From assembly GCF_963169125.1 (NCBI RefSeq), contig NC_084798.1:172823980-172887979 (forward strand): 64,000 nucleotides of DNA, written 5' to 3'. The DNA is from Humulus lupulus (lineage: Eukaryota > Streptophyta > Magnoliopsida > Rosales > Cannabaceae). Below are positions 20,881 through 31,889 of this stretch, in pieces; within the stretch, counting starts at the first letter, position 1; every line of letters begins with the position of its first letter. The notes below the pieces were generated by a model that ran no database searches, had not been told where the DNA came from, and worked only from the letters and a program-made list of their open reading frames with translations. The translations under genes and the position numbers were made by a program.

Positions 20881-21016
20881 CCCATGTTTCTTACATGCTC
20901 CTTAAAAGATTTCATGGATAAAGTCTTTGTGAAAGGATCTGCAAGATTCCCATGTTTCTTACATGCTCCTTAAAAGATTTCATGGATAAAGTCTTTGTGA
21001 AAGGATCTGCAAGATT
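20881..21016. repeat. Exact 68-bp direct duplication in Copia-2 RNase H
   Basis: CCCATGTTTCTTACATGCTC begins at 20881 and again at 20949. The two 68-base copies look identical. 68 is not a multiple of three, so the duplication shifts the frame at the C-terminus of the polyprotein (after GNMG). Confidence 0.9.
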
Positions 21017-21557
21017 ATGCTTTGAAGCTATCTTCAAAACTGCAACATCTCCTCGATGAACTATCTCTATGATTAAGTGATACTTCCGTTCGATCTGCTT
21101 TCCTCTCTTGTGACTTCGTGGTTCCTTTGAGTTAGCTACTGCCCTACTGTTGTCACAGTATATGACTAGTGGCTTATCAACATCTGGCACTACTTACAGA
21201 TCGGAATAGAACTTCTTGAGCCACACAGCCTCCTTAGCTGCTTCACAAGCTGCTACATACTCGACTTCCATGGTGGAGTCTGCAATGCTGGTTTGTTTAA
21301 TACTTCACCAGACTACTGCTCCTCCTTCAAGAGTAAACACTGGTCCAGAAGTCGATTTCCAACTATCTCCGTCTAATTGAAAATCAGAATCAGTGTAACT
21401 AGTGGGGTTCAGGTCTCCACCTGAATATACAAGAACATAATCTCTAGTATTTCTAAGATACTTGAGAATATTCTTCACTGCAATCCAATGACTCAATCCA
21501 AGATTGGATTGATAACAACTGACTATTCCTACTGCATAACAAATGTCAGGTCTTGTA
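20890..21557 (-). pseudogene. pol: Copia-2 pol, C-terminal part (end of RT, RNase H)
   Basis: The minus strand encodes the RT tail RPDICYAVGIVS, then LKYLRNTRDYVLVYSGG, YTDSDFQLDGDSWKSTSG and RNase H IYCDNSRAVANSKEPRSHKR, IERKYHLI, ASKHNLADPFTKTL. These are family hallmarks of Ty1/copia. Stops separate the two open segments (between 21190 and 21305). The upstream part of the same RT is at 45259 onward, because Tat-C is inserted between them within the motif SLMYAMLC / TRPDI. Confidence 0.9.
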
Positions 21558-21562
21558 CATAG

Positions 21563-22176
21563 TGTTGACCCACGATTTGGCCAACGACACGAAGTCAAAT
21601 ATACGACAAAAGATAAAACGGCAAGTAAGAAAGATAATCTAATGGAAGAGAAGAAAACACCAAGGATTTATAGTGGTTCGGCCCCAAAAGATGGTAATGA
21701 CCTACGCCCACTTAGTGCTATTATTAAGATTGAATCTAAAAGTAGTGATCAAAGAACTAGGCTTCTTGAGTTTCACAAGCTTTGAAAGAAATACAATAAA
21801 AAGATGGATAATTGAACTATAGCTCTCTCTTTTTCTCTATCTTAGCAAAAAGATTCAAGAATAAAAAAGTCTCTTCCTTGAGCTATTTCATCTCTATTTA
21901 TAGGATCAAGGAGGGTTACATATGCCAACGTGCTCTATCTTTCCTTAATAATCGCGTATCAAAATAATAATGAAGAAATATTCAATGCAATTATTATAAG
22001 ATTACAGTTTAAGAAGGAAATAAATCAGGTTATACGACCAACCTGGTCGTATCTAAAAGTTAACCCCTGGCGAAGCGACGTGCCTCTGGTCGATAGTCGA
22101 GCAGCACTTCTGCCACGTGTCAACCACGTGTGAGAAATCTTTGCCATGTCATCAGCAGCCGTTTTTAGGGTAAACA
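21563..22176 (-). repeat. Tat-C 3' LTR
   Basis: 614 bp. On + it starts TGTTGACCCACGATTTGGCC and ends TTTTAGGGTAAACA. A minus-strand TATA (CCTATAAATAGA) lies near 21893-21905. The left flank is the TSD CATAG. Confidence 0.93.
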
Positions 22177-22190
22177 TTTGCCCCCAAGTA
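22177..22190 (-). other. Tat-C terminal polypurine tract
   Basis: The minus strand reads TACTTGGGGGCAAA directly before the LTR start TGTTTACC. Confidence 0.9.
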
Positions 22191-23213
22191 TATTTATTGC
22201 GACCAGCAATAAGTAAACTTAGGAAACCGACCCTTCGAATACCCCATGAAATCTGTCAGAGCCGCCTGTGCTTTCTTGAAAAAGGTGACCAATCATGTCT
22301 AATTAAGTCTTTTTGGTTTCCCAATAACTTGTCTGACGGCTATCACACTTCCCCATGCCTTGAAAAGTTACCCTTTATGATTACCTTGGTAACCGCTCCT
22401 CGGCTAATATAAATAACCCTTCAGAATCAGTTTTTACTTTTTACACTTTAACTTTCTCCTCAAGAAAACTGAAGAATCGGGAACTATATTTCCAGAAACC
22501 CAGAAACTCAAACAGATCACGAAGCTCTTGCCCAGCCGAATCAACTTAGCGCCTCATAACTTTACTCCATCTTTCATACAAGTACGTTTCTTCAACCTTT
22601 CAGTTGTTAATATGCCATGCAACACTTGTTTATCTCTATTTCTGATTTCTGAGCTCTTGGAGATTTTTACTGTTCTTGATTGAAACTGTTTTGGGGAAAT
22701 TGGGAATGTTAACCGATGCTTAAAAGGGTGATGAAACAACGTCTTGTAGGAGTTAAGAGCCAATTTGGTATTCGAGATTGTAGATTTAGGGCGTAAAATC
22801 GAAGTAAAAATTCGATTTTTAAGTTAGTTGAAAAACTGAGTTTTTCCCGCCCCTTCGGAGTCGAAAAAGCTTTTTCCCGAAATTTTTTTTACTTCCGCTT
22901 TTCAATCTGTTTTTCAAATTGCTCGTATAGAACTTAGTGTTTTTGCTAGAATGCTGCTGGTCATATAAAAGCTTAACTTTTATACGCGAGCAACGTTATT
23001 CTAACTCTCAACACAGATTTTTAGGCTTTACGTTCTCACCTCCTCCTTTCTCTGTTCGCAACTTTTCATGCAAGTTCCGTGGGGAGGTGAAAGGCCTATC
23101 GACGATGACTTGCTTGCCCAATTACTTGAAGACGAGGAGCAACCGTCATTGCTTATACCAGAATTTTTTTTTCTCGAACCCCACCCAATAGACCTTAGTT
23201 AAACCTTCTAGCC
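22191..23213 (+). promoter_or_regulatory. Promoter and leader of the Tat-C antisense gene
   Basis: A TATA-like TAATATAAATAAC lies at 22405-22417 on the + strand, about 230 bases inside the element. About 800 bases of leader follow before the ATG at 23214, with a candidate donor (GTACGT near 22580), so the leader is probably spliced. No convincing protein is encoded here. Confidence 0.45.
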
Positions 23214-23851
23214 ATGGGCAGAGTAAAATCCACAGCCCAGAAAAAGAAAGCTTCAAACCCTTCAAATTAGCCTGCTCCTCAGGCTAGAATTCCCTCGACC
23301 AGTGGTCGGGAAAGAAATATTCCTGACCCAAACATTCATACTCGTGCTCAGCCCCAAAACGTCGTTCAACCAGATGTTGAATGGTACATCGCACCTGTAA
23401 GCCGGGTAACGATCAGGATGATCGCCAATTATATTAAAAAGTACGGACTTCCTGGGGTGACACTAGTTCAACCCACTCAAGACCAACAGGCGAACTTGCC
23501 TGGAGGCGCCTTCAACGCCTAGTCGAGGTACCACATCGAGGCAGGAGTGACCCTGCCTCTTCACCCTTTTTCCCAGGGGGTGGCCAATTACTTCGGGGTC
23601 GCCCCTTTTCAAATAACTCCCAACGGATATAGAATGCTTGCTACACTCTATATCCTCTATAGCCACAAAAAATGGCATGTCCCCACACCACATGAGGTCA
23701 ACTATCTGTTCGACCTAAAATCTAACCCCAACCAAGAAAACACAGGGTTTTTCCATTTTTGTCACCTGGAAACAGGGCACACTTTCTTGGCTGACACCAC
23801 CTACATCTCGAACGTGGGGAGGTACCATCTGGAGTATTTCCTGATGACTGA
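23214..23851 (+). pseudogene. Tat-C antisense gene, 5' part (Transposase_28-like)
   Basis: ATG at 23214 (MGRVKSTAQKKKA). Two TAG stops lie in frame at 23268 and 23520. The domain LPLHPFSQGVANYFGVAPFQ, then PNGYRMLATLYILY, VPTPHEVNYLFDLK and SNVGRYHLEYFLMTD, parallels the aORFs of Tat-A and Tat-B. The frame is cut at 23851 by the truncated Tat-B LTR. The rest of the gene is at 36442 onward. The lack of a clean join suggests that some of this gene was lost together with the start of Tat-B. Confidence 0.8.
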
Positions 23852-24708
23852 CCACGCGAGGTCCCATGCCTCAACGCCTCACCCCTGGCCACGCGAGGCC
23901 CCATGCCTCAGTGCCTCGCCCCTGGCCATGCGAGGCCGTGCCACCCTCTCAGCATCTCGTGGGGGGCCCGTATGACCCGTCTTGGCCATGTCTCGGCCAT
24001 GCCTAGGCCACGCGCACCATCTCGCGTGCCACGACATGGCTCGCCCAGCAGCCTCGCGTGGGGGGGCATCTCGTGAGAACCTCTCCCAAAGAGCTACGCG
24101 TATATGGTGGCCTCGCCCCAATGGATCTCGTCCCAAGGCCCCGCTTGCATGATACCAGTGTTCGAGGTGGCCCACAAGAGACAAAAAGAGTACGAACAAG
24201 GTATCTCTAAAGGGGTACGTACATGCCTCCTAGGATCAGGGGATAGGCCTGACACCTGTACCCGACAAGTAGTGGCGGTTGGGAATAGTACGAAGAGTGG
24301 CTACACCACCACCACATCTCTGACACCCGTACAAGGCGAGTGGTGGAGTCATGACCGGGTACAAAAGCTGAGGTGCTCCCATGAACTCTGACCGTGTACC
24401 AGGGCCGACACCACTACATCTGATACCATTTTCTTGATAGTGTACTTGTGCAGAAATTGGTCCCATGGACCACAATGTATCAGGGGCCATTAGAGCCCAC
24501 TATAAAATGAACTCCACTTCCATTTGGAAGGGGGTTGGAAAATTTACTGTAGCAATTGCACCATTTTGAATACAAACTAATTTTCACCATTGTTCTTCTG
24601 CAATTGTTCTTGGAGTTTACACTAAAATTTCTAAGGCTTTCCTATGGATAATATTTATCTTGCAATCTTTTCCAACTCAACTTAGTTGACGAGTTCTCAC
24701 CGTCAACA
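23852..24708 (+). repeat. Tat-B 5' LTR, lacking its first 550 bp
   Basis: Aligns from CCACGCGAGGTCCCATGCCT (23852) with 35477 of the 3' LTR and runs to CGTCAACA at 24708. The LTR start (TGTGGATGCT) and the 98-bp repeat array present at 34927-35476 are absent. A TATA-like ACTATAAAATGA lies at about 24499. The loss also removed the TSD. Confidence 0.88.
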
Positions 24709-24710
24709 AT

Positions 24711-24728
24711 TTGGCATCGTCTGTGAGA
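24711..24728 (+). other. Tat-B primer-binding site
   Basis: TTGGCATCGTCTGTGAGAAC follows the LTR end by two bases. It is a variant of the common Tat/Ogre-type PBS and differs from the site used by Tat-A, Tat-C and Tat-E. Confidence 0.75.
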
Positions 24729-24775
24729 ACTTAAGTTCCAAGCTACTGTTCTACTATTACTACCAGCAAGGAGAA

Positions 24776-27217
24776 ATGCCAAGACGTTCAAAGCGACTCA
24801 GGGAGCCACGAGAGGTGGAGGTCCACCTTAATGGAGTCCAGCTGAAGGCCTCCATGAAGGATCCCCCTCCACCCAGAGAGGTGGAGCCCCCAAGGGACCC
24901 TGAGGTTCACGAGGGGGATAGAGAGGCCTCGTCACCTAGCATCCCACCTGTAGAGAGTCCTCCAAGAGCACCACCGGGAAATGCTAATGAGTTCCTGCTC
25001 CCTAAACCACCACAAGTACCGAACTCCGGCCGGCAGGACCCGACCCCCTCTACGCGTAGGCACGATAAGCATCCCCGGGTCCATTCCGTGAGCTCGAGTT
25101 CGAAATATCGATTCTATGAAGAAGAAATACGTGAGCTCCACCGTAAGAACCAAAGGTTGGAGACCACCCTGGAGAATATGCAAGAGGTGTTGAATGGCCT
25201 ATTGTAGGGTAAGTCAAGCGCGACCTTGCCCAAGAGGAAGGAGAAAGGTCGGGAGGGGGTAGAGACCACCGTACCAGTAGATGATGGGAGGACCCGACAC
25301 TCTACTAGTAACACCCCCCGAGCGAAGCAACGCGAACATCCTGAACCACCGAAGCAGGCCTGGAAACCAGAGCCAAGAACCAACGCTGCCCCTCGCAACG
25401 AGGATGAAGTCACATCTAAAAGAGCACCCTCGGATTTACGGGAGGAGCTTAATAAAAAGAGGGCGGGTAAAGGGACCACGCCCCCTATGGCGCCTCGAGA
25501 GGGCAAGGGAAAGGCGGATCTGAACCCGTCCGCTTTGAGGGACTCTCTAAGCAAGAGGAGGCAGGACCTGGACACAGAAATGAGGAGCCTGCGAAGTAAG
25601 ATCGTCACCGCCTCTGGCGGTCAGGCTTTGGAGGAAGAGTTCGACCATGAGTCGCCCTTTGTGAGGGAGATTCAGGCCATCTGGCTCCCTGCCAACTTTA
25701 AGGAACCCAATATGACCCCCTACGAAGGAAGCACGGACCCGAAGTACCACCTGGACGCATTTAACGACTTGATGAAACTGAGAGGAATTGGTAGTGGAGC
25801 CAGATGCCATTGCTTCGCCGTCACGTTGAAAGGACCCGCCTATAAATGGTTCAAAAGATTAAGGCCGGGGTCCATCAGGTCCTGGCAGCAGTTTTCTGAT
25901 GAATTCCTCCAACAGCACCACGCCGTGCGGGACTACACGATGCCAGGCACCAGCCTGGCCAACGTGAGGCAAGGGGAAAATGAGAGCCTGAAGAGCTACA
26001 TTCACAGGTTCAATATGGAGGCTGCGAAAGTGGGGAGCCTAACCCGCCGAGAGCTAAAAATGGCCATTACAGATGGGGTGCGCCCAGGAAGCAAGTTATG
26101 GGACAACATGCTGAAGAGGGAAGTCACCGACTTAGATGACTTCTACGAGAGGGCGCAGAAATACATTCGTGTGGAGGATGGCCACGCAAACCTAAAGGCA
26201 GGAAAGGAGGGGTCCAACGCGAAGCCCCCAGCTAACGACGGGTCGAATGTAACAAAGAAGAAAAGGGCGTATGATGGGTCGAGAGATGATCAGCAGAGAA
26301 AGACCAAACGGGGGAGTGATCATAGGCAAGCGGCTTACACTTACTATACGAACCTTACAGATACCAGGGAGCATATTTACCTCACTAATGAAGACCGAGT
26401 TCCCTTCAAGAAGCCCCCACCAATGAGAAAGGACCGGTCCAAAAGGGATCCAAGTAGATACTGCCAGTACCACAAGGATATCAGGCACACGACGGCGGAG
26501 TGCATCCACTTGAAGGAGGAAATTGAGGAGCTCATCTGCAGGGGGCATCTAGGCCGTTATGTCAGGAGAGAAAGGCCGAAGCCAGAGGACGGACCTGCGA
26601 TACCCCAGACTCAAGGGCGAGCCCCATAAATACAGGGAGAGGTCCGAACCATTTTCGGAGGTCCAGGATTTGGGGGGGACTTTCGGAAGGGGCGAGATAG
26701 ATATGCAAGAGAGGCCCGAAGAAGTCCACCACCTTGCGTCATGAGTTTGGAACGACGACCCCCAAAAAGCTTCAAAGGGGAAAATTACTCGATCACATTT
26801 ACTGAGGAGGATGCGCGGGGGGTACATTTTTCCCACAACGACCCGCTGGTGTTGACAGTTCAGTTGGCAAATATGCGTGTGCATCGGGTTCTAGTGGACA
26901 ATGGGAGCTCGATGGACATCCTGTATCGCCCTGCCTTGGAAAAGATGGGACTGGGCATTCATCATCTAAAGCCCTGCCAATCTTCCCTATACAGATTCAT
27001 GGGGGACTCGGTGCAACTCCTAGGGATGATCGAATTGGCACTCACCATGGGGGAGCAACCTCGGCAGACTACAGTCATGGCTAACTTTGTCATAGTAGAT
27101 TGTGCGTCAGCTTTCAATGCGGTATTGGGGAGACCATCCCTAAGAGAATTGAAAGCCATAACTTCTATATATCACCTGGTTGTCAAGTTCCCAACTCCAG
27201 GGGGGTTGCTAGTATGA
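24776..27217 (+). pseudogene. gag: Tat-B gag-protease (broken)
   Basis: ATG at 24776 (MPRRSKRLRE). TAG at 25205-25207 and TAA at 26627-26629 interrupt one continuous frame. Capsid domain (about 25670-26050): TDPKYHLDAFNDLM, LKGPAYKWFKRL and ESLKSYIHRFN. Zinc-like segment CQYHKDIRHTTAECIHLKEE (about 26460). The conserved linker TIFGGPGFGG follows the second stop. Protease: VLVDNGSSMDILY (about 26888) and FNAVLGRPSL. The frame is lost in the G run at 27199-27204 and runs out at 27217. The pol reading continues in another frame. Confidence 0.88.
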
Positions 27218-30200
27218 AGGGAGAACAGAAAGAAGCAAGAGAGTGCTACAACACCTCACTCCGTGCGCCTGTGAAACCGCGGGAACCAATGGCCATGGTG
27301 ATACATGAGGCGCTGCGTGTGCCCGCGGGGAGTCCGCAGGAGCTAGACCCTCGAGTCGTGGAGGAGTAAAGAGCAGAACCAGTGGAGGAAGTAGAGGAGG
27401 TTATAGTAGTGGAAGAACCGTTGAGAAAGCTGAAGGTAGGAAGAAGCTTGCAGAGTGACGTGAAGGAGTTGATAAGGTTTTTGAAGGATAATCTGGATGT
27501 ATTCGCATGGAGTCACGAAGACATGGTGGGTATAGACCCCAGTGTTATGTGCCACCATTTGAATATCTCCCCTGAAGCGAGGCCCGTTAGGCAGAAGAGG
27601 CGGGCGCTAGACCCAGAAAGGTACGCGACCTTAAAGGAAGAGGTCGACAAGCTGAAGGCCAACGGGTTTATCCGTGAGTCTTTTTACCCTGTGTGCGTGT
27701 CGAATCCAGTACTAGTCCCAAAACCAAATGGGAAATGGAGGACCTGCGTCGATTTCTCAAACCTGAATAAAGCTTGTCCTAAGGACAGCTTCCCGCTCCC
27801 AAGGATAGATCAGTTAGTAGATGCGACGACAGGACATGAATTACTAAGCTTCATGGACGCCTACTCGGGGTACAACCAGATTCCAATGAACCCAACAGAT
27901 GAAGAGCATACGTCATTCATTACGGATAAAGGGCTCTACTGTTACAAGGTGATGCCCTTCGGGTTGAAGAACGCGGGCACCACCTATCAAAGGTTGGTCA
28001 ATAAGATGTCCGCCAATCAGATAGGGAGAAACATGGAGGTATATGTTGACGATATGCTGGTAAAGACTAAGAATGCAACAGAGCTTAACAAGGACCTTGG
28101 TGAGATGTTTGACACACTTAGGAAGTACCGAATGAAGTTGAATCCCGTCAAGTGCACCTTTGGTGTATCCTCAGGAAAATTCTTGGGCTTCATGGTCAAC
28201 TCCAGAGGCATCGAGGCCAATCCTGATAAGATAAAGGCCCTGATAGAGATGAGCCCGCCTAAGAACAAGAAGGAAGTGCAATGCTTAATAGGAAGGGTGG
28301 CCGCCCTTAATAGATTTATTTCAAGGTAGACCGATAAGTGCCTCCCCTTCTTTAACATCCTCAAAGGGAGAAAAAAGTTCACTTGGGATGAGGAATGTGA
28401 AGAGGCATTTATCAAGCTGAAGGAGCACTTGGGGAAGCTGCCCCTGTCGGCGAAACCTGAGAAAGGCGAGAAGTTATACCTATACTAGTCAATGTCTGAA
28501 CATGCCATAAGCGCAACCTTGGTTAAAGGGGAGAAGAAGCAGCAACAACCTGTGTACTATATCAGCAAGCGTTTGGTGGACGCGGAGAACCGGTACCCAG
28601 AGATTGAAAAGTTGGCCTATGCATTAGTTGTGGCCTCGAGGAAGTTGAGGCCCTACTTCCATGCGCACGCAATTGAAGTTCTCACGGATAGTCCTTTAAG
28701 GCAGGTCTTGCATAAACCTGAGACCTCAGGGAGGCTGATGAAATGGTCGATCGAGTTGAGTCAATTCGATATCGTGTACACCCCAAGAGCTTCCATCAAT
28801 GGATATGTGCTGGCAGAGTTTATAGTGGAGTTCACCCGTCAGCCGAATGGAGGAAGAAGTGAAGAAGGGGAGCAACCTGTCATAGAGGAAGAACGAGGGG
28901 ATCTTGAGGAATGGAGTCTGCATGTGGACGGGGCATCCAATGAAGGAGGATCTGGAGCAGGTATCATGATGACAGGACCCGAGGGACACAAGATGTATTG
29001 TGCGATCCGGTTCGGGTTTGAGGCCTCCAATAACGAGGCAGAGTACGAGGCGCTCCTGGCTGGCTTGCGTTTAGCCCAGGAGCTAAGAGTGACGTGCCTT
29101 CGTATTTTTAGCGACTCTCAGTTGGTGGTATACCAGGTAAAGGGGGAATATCAGGCGAGGGGACCCAAGATGGCAGCCTACTTGGAAAGGGTGAAAGGCT
29201 ATCTGGGACAGTTAGTAGCATATAGCATAGAGCAGATCCCCAGAGAAAGGAATTCCCATGCTGATGCACTCGCGAAGCTGGCTTCCACCAAGGATGGGGA
29301 TATCCTGGAGTCGATACCCGTGGAGTACTTACCCAAACCCAGCATCGTAAGCGCGGGCGTACATATGGTTAGTGTCCCAAAGGAGTCATGGGCGGAGCCG
29401 ATTAAAAGATACTTGGAGGAAGGAACATTGCCTGTGGACAAGAAAGAGGCCCGAAGGTTGGTGTATAAGGCGGCTAGGTACACCTTGATAGACGGGGTTC
29501 TATACAAGAGAGGGTTCTCAATGCCACTCCCGTGATGTGTAGAGAAGGAGGAGGCGTTAAAAGTACTGCATGAGATACATGAAGGAGAATGTGGTAACCA
29601 TGAGAGCGGACCCTCAACAGCTAGGAAGGCCATAAGACAAGGGTACTACTGGCCCTCAATGGAGAAAGATGCAAACGACTTTTCCAAGAAATGCGACAAA
29701 TGCCAGAAACACACTAACTACACTCGGAGGCCCCCAAATGAGTTAACTAGCCTGACCAGCCCCTGACCCTTCGCTATCTGGGGGATAGACTTGATCGGCG
29801 CCCTTTCTACGGGTAGGGGAGGGGCGAAGTACGCAGTAGTAGCTGTAGACTATTTCACCAAATGGGTTGAAGCGGAGCCACTCGTGAAGATAACTGCCAA
29901 ACACATCACCTCATTCGTCAACAAATTCATTGTCTGTAGATACGAAGTGCCCTACAAAATTATTTCTGACAACGGCACCCAGTTTGAGGGGGGGGGGGGG
30001 CTTTGAGGAATATTGTAGGGGAAGGGGGATAAAGAGAAGTTTTTCAGCAGTAGTACACCCACAGGCCAATGGGCAAGTGGAGGCCATTAACAGGGTTCTT
30101 AAAAAGAACCTGAAAACCAAGTTAGAAAAGATGAAAGGAGCCTGGGTGGAAGAGCTGCCGAATGTGCTATGGGCCTACAGAACCACCCCTCGCACGACCA

Positions 30201-30628
30201 CTGGAGAGTCCCCATTCTCCTTAGCATATGGGTGTGAGGCAATCCTCCCAGTGGAGATGCAGGTGAGTTCCTTTCGGGTACAGGCGTATGGAGACGAGGC
30301 CAACCGCGTAGCTCTGGCTGAGAGCTTGGACATGCTAGAAGAGAAAAGGGAAAAAGAACAAATGAGGGTGGCAGTATACCAACAGCGCGCAGCAAGGTAC
30401 TACAACTCGAGGGTGCAAGAGAGAACTTTCAGAGTTGGCGACCTGGTGCTAAGGAAGGTACTCCCCAACACGCGAGACCCAGGGGCAGGAGTGCTTGGGG
30501 CGAACTGGGAGGGGCCCTACCAGGTTGCTCAGTGCATACCCCCAAACACTTATAAGCTGGCACGCATGGATGGCATCATCATCCCTCGAGCATGGAACGC
30601 GAAGCACCTTAGGAAGTACTACCAGTAA
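27205..30628 (+). pseudogene. pol: Tat-B pol: RT, dual RNase H, integrase (broken)
   Basis: From SMKGEQKEARECYN. Stops at 27367, 28327, 28486, 29533 and 29764. RT: VPKPNGKWRTC, PLPRIDQLVDAT, YVDDMLVKT (about 28040). First RNase H: YYISKRLV, VLTDSPLRQVLHKP. Second RNase H: HVDGASNEGGSG, NNEAEYEALLAGL, SDSQLV, SHADALAKLA. Integrase: HHCC segment ending CDKCQK (about 29700), GIDLIGALSTG, DNGTQF (29968), then a frame change in a 13-G run (29988-30000), NGQVEAINR and NWEGPYQVAQ. It ends RKYYQ and a stop at 30628. Domain order and spacing match Tat-A. Confidence 0.9.
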
Positions 30629-30889
30629 GGCGCCCACGCCCAGTGCTAAAAGGATAGGTTCTCAAAAGTGTTGCATGTTATCTTAGTATGGTAGAGAAGA
30701 ATCAAAGAGGTTACTTAGATAACCTCCTGAGTAGGTGTAAGTTTTTTTTCTTCTTTATTTCCTATGAGAATCTTATATGTATCGCTGTAGCCAGAATTTT
30801 ATGAATGAAACTGTTTGCAACTTCATGTGTTACTTTTTGTCGCTATGCGAGCATCAGCCAAAGTGCATGCCGAAATAAATTTCACCAAA

Positions 30890-30904
30890 CACTTGGGGGG
30901 CAGG
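30890..30904 (+). other. Internal PPT-like purine tract of Tat-B
   Basis: CACTTGGGGGGCAGGA lies about 260 bases after the pol stop. The terminal PPT at 34914-34926 is ACTGGGGGGCAAG. The position is equivalent to the internal tracts of Tat-A and Tat-C. Confidence 0.6.
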
Positions 30905-30939
30905 ACAGGAGGTAAAAACATGCAGCTAGTAAGGAGAAC

Positions 30940-31300
30940 CTAAAAAGGGCTCCTAAAAAGGACCCCCTAACGGAGGATCCTAAAAAGGACCCCTTGCCCT
31001 CCTAAAATGAAGGATCCTAAAAAGGACCCCTTGCCCTCCTAAAAGGAGGCTTCTAAAAGGGACCCTCTACCAAGAGGATCCTAAACCTTGCCCTCCTAAA
31101 AGGGACCCTCTACCAAGAGGATCCTAAAAACGACCCCCTATCAGGAGGACCCTATGCACCAGGAGGATCCTAAAAAGGGCCCTCCCTCAGGAGGAAGTGG
31201 CCCGTGAAGATAAAGCAAGCAACGAGCAGGAGGACCCAAAAGGGACCATGACCCTAAAAAGGACCCTTTAACGGGGGATCCCAGAGGGACCCCCTATATC
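30940..31300 (+). repeat. Degenerate GGATCCTAAAAAGGACCC repeats
   Basis: Variants of GGATCCTAAAAAGGACCCC and CCTTGCCCTCCTAAAAGG recur irregularly, giving a low-complexity zone. It sits at the same place (after pol and the internal purine tract, before the antisense gene) as the 122-bp array of Tat-A, but the sequence is unrelated. Confidence 0.8.
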
Positions 31301-31889
31301 AGGGCCTTAAGCGAAGTCCTTACAAGGCATCCCCTGGGATCACAAGGATAAGCTACCCTTGTGAACATCAAGGAGGCCATAGGGACTTACAAAAAAAAAA
31401 GATGGTAATGATAATAATAAGTCTAGAGCGGCCACCAAGCCGTCTAGCCAAAAAGGGTCCTAAAAGAGACCCTTGCAAAGATAGTACTATGAATAACGAC
31501 GAGAAGGACGCTTCTCGCAAAAAAATAATAAGCGCGCGCAAGAATATATAAAAGGATAGTTAGGACCCAAGGGGTCAAAATATCCTTATAAAAGTAATCA
31601 AGAGGCACCAAAAGAGGTCCCAGTGAACCCTTTCACATGGGCTCCAAAGGACCTCCAGACGGGTAAATAAAAGAGGGGAACCAACCAAACCCCATCATAC
31701 AGGCTCAAAAGGACCTCAAATGCAGTAGAATAAGAGATAAATAGCAACACATGTATATATACATCGAAAAAGAAAGTTTTGAAGACAGTACAAGAGTTAC
31801 AAAAGTAAAATAGTAGGAACGATAATATTACAACGACTCAAGCGAGCATACATCTACTACGGGCTGGTGGAGGTAATGAAATAGCAACC
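31301..31889. other. Tat-B spacer between repeat zone and aORF
   Basis: About 590 bases without a supported frame. It contains further loose copies of GGACCCTTT/CTAAAAGGGACC-type words and would hold the 3' untranslated part of the antisense transcript. Confidence 0.4.

Noticed and set aside
22937..23191. 84-codon open frame upstream of the Tat-C antisense gene
   Set aside because: No similarity to the aORF family; it lies in the probable leader or intron.
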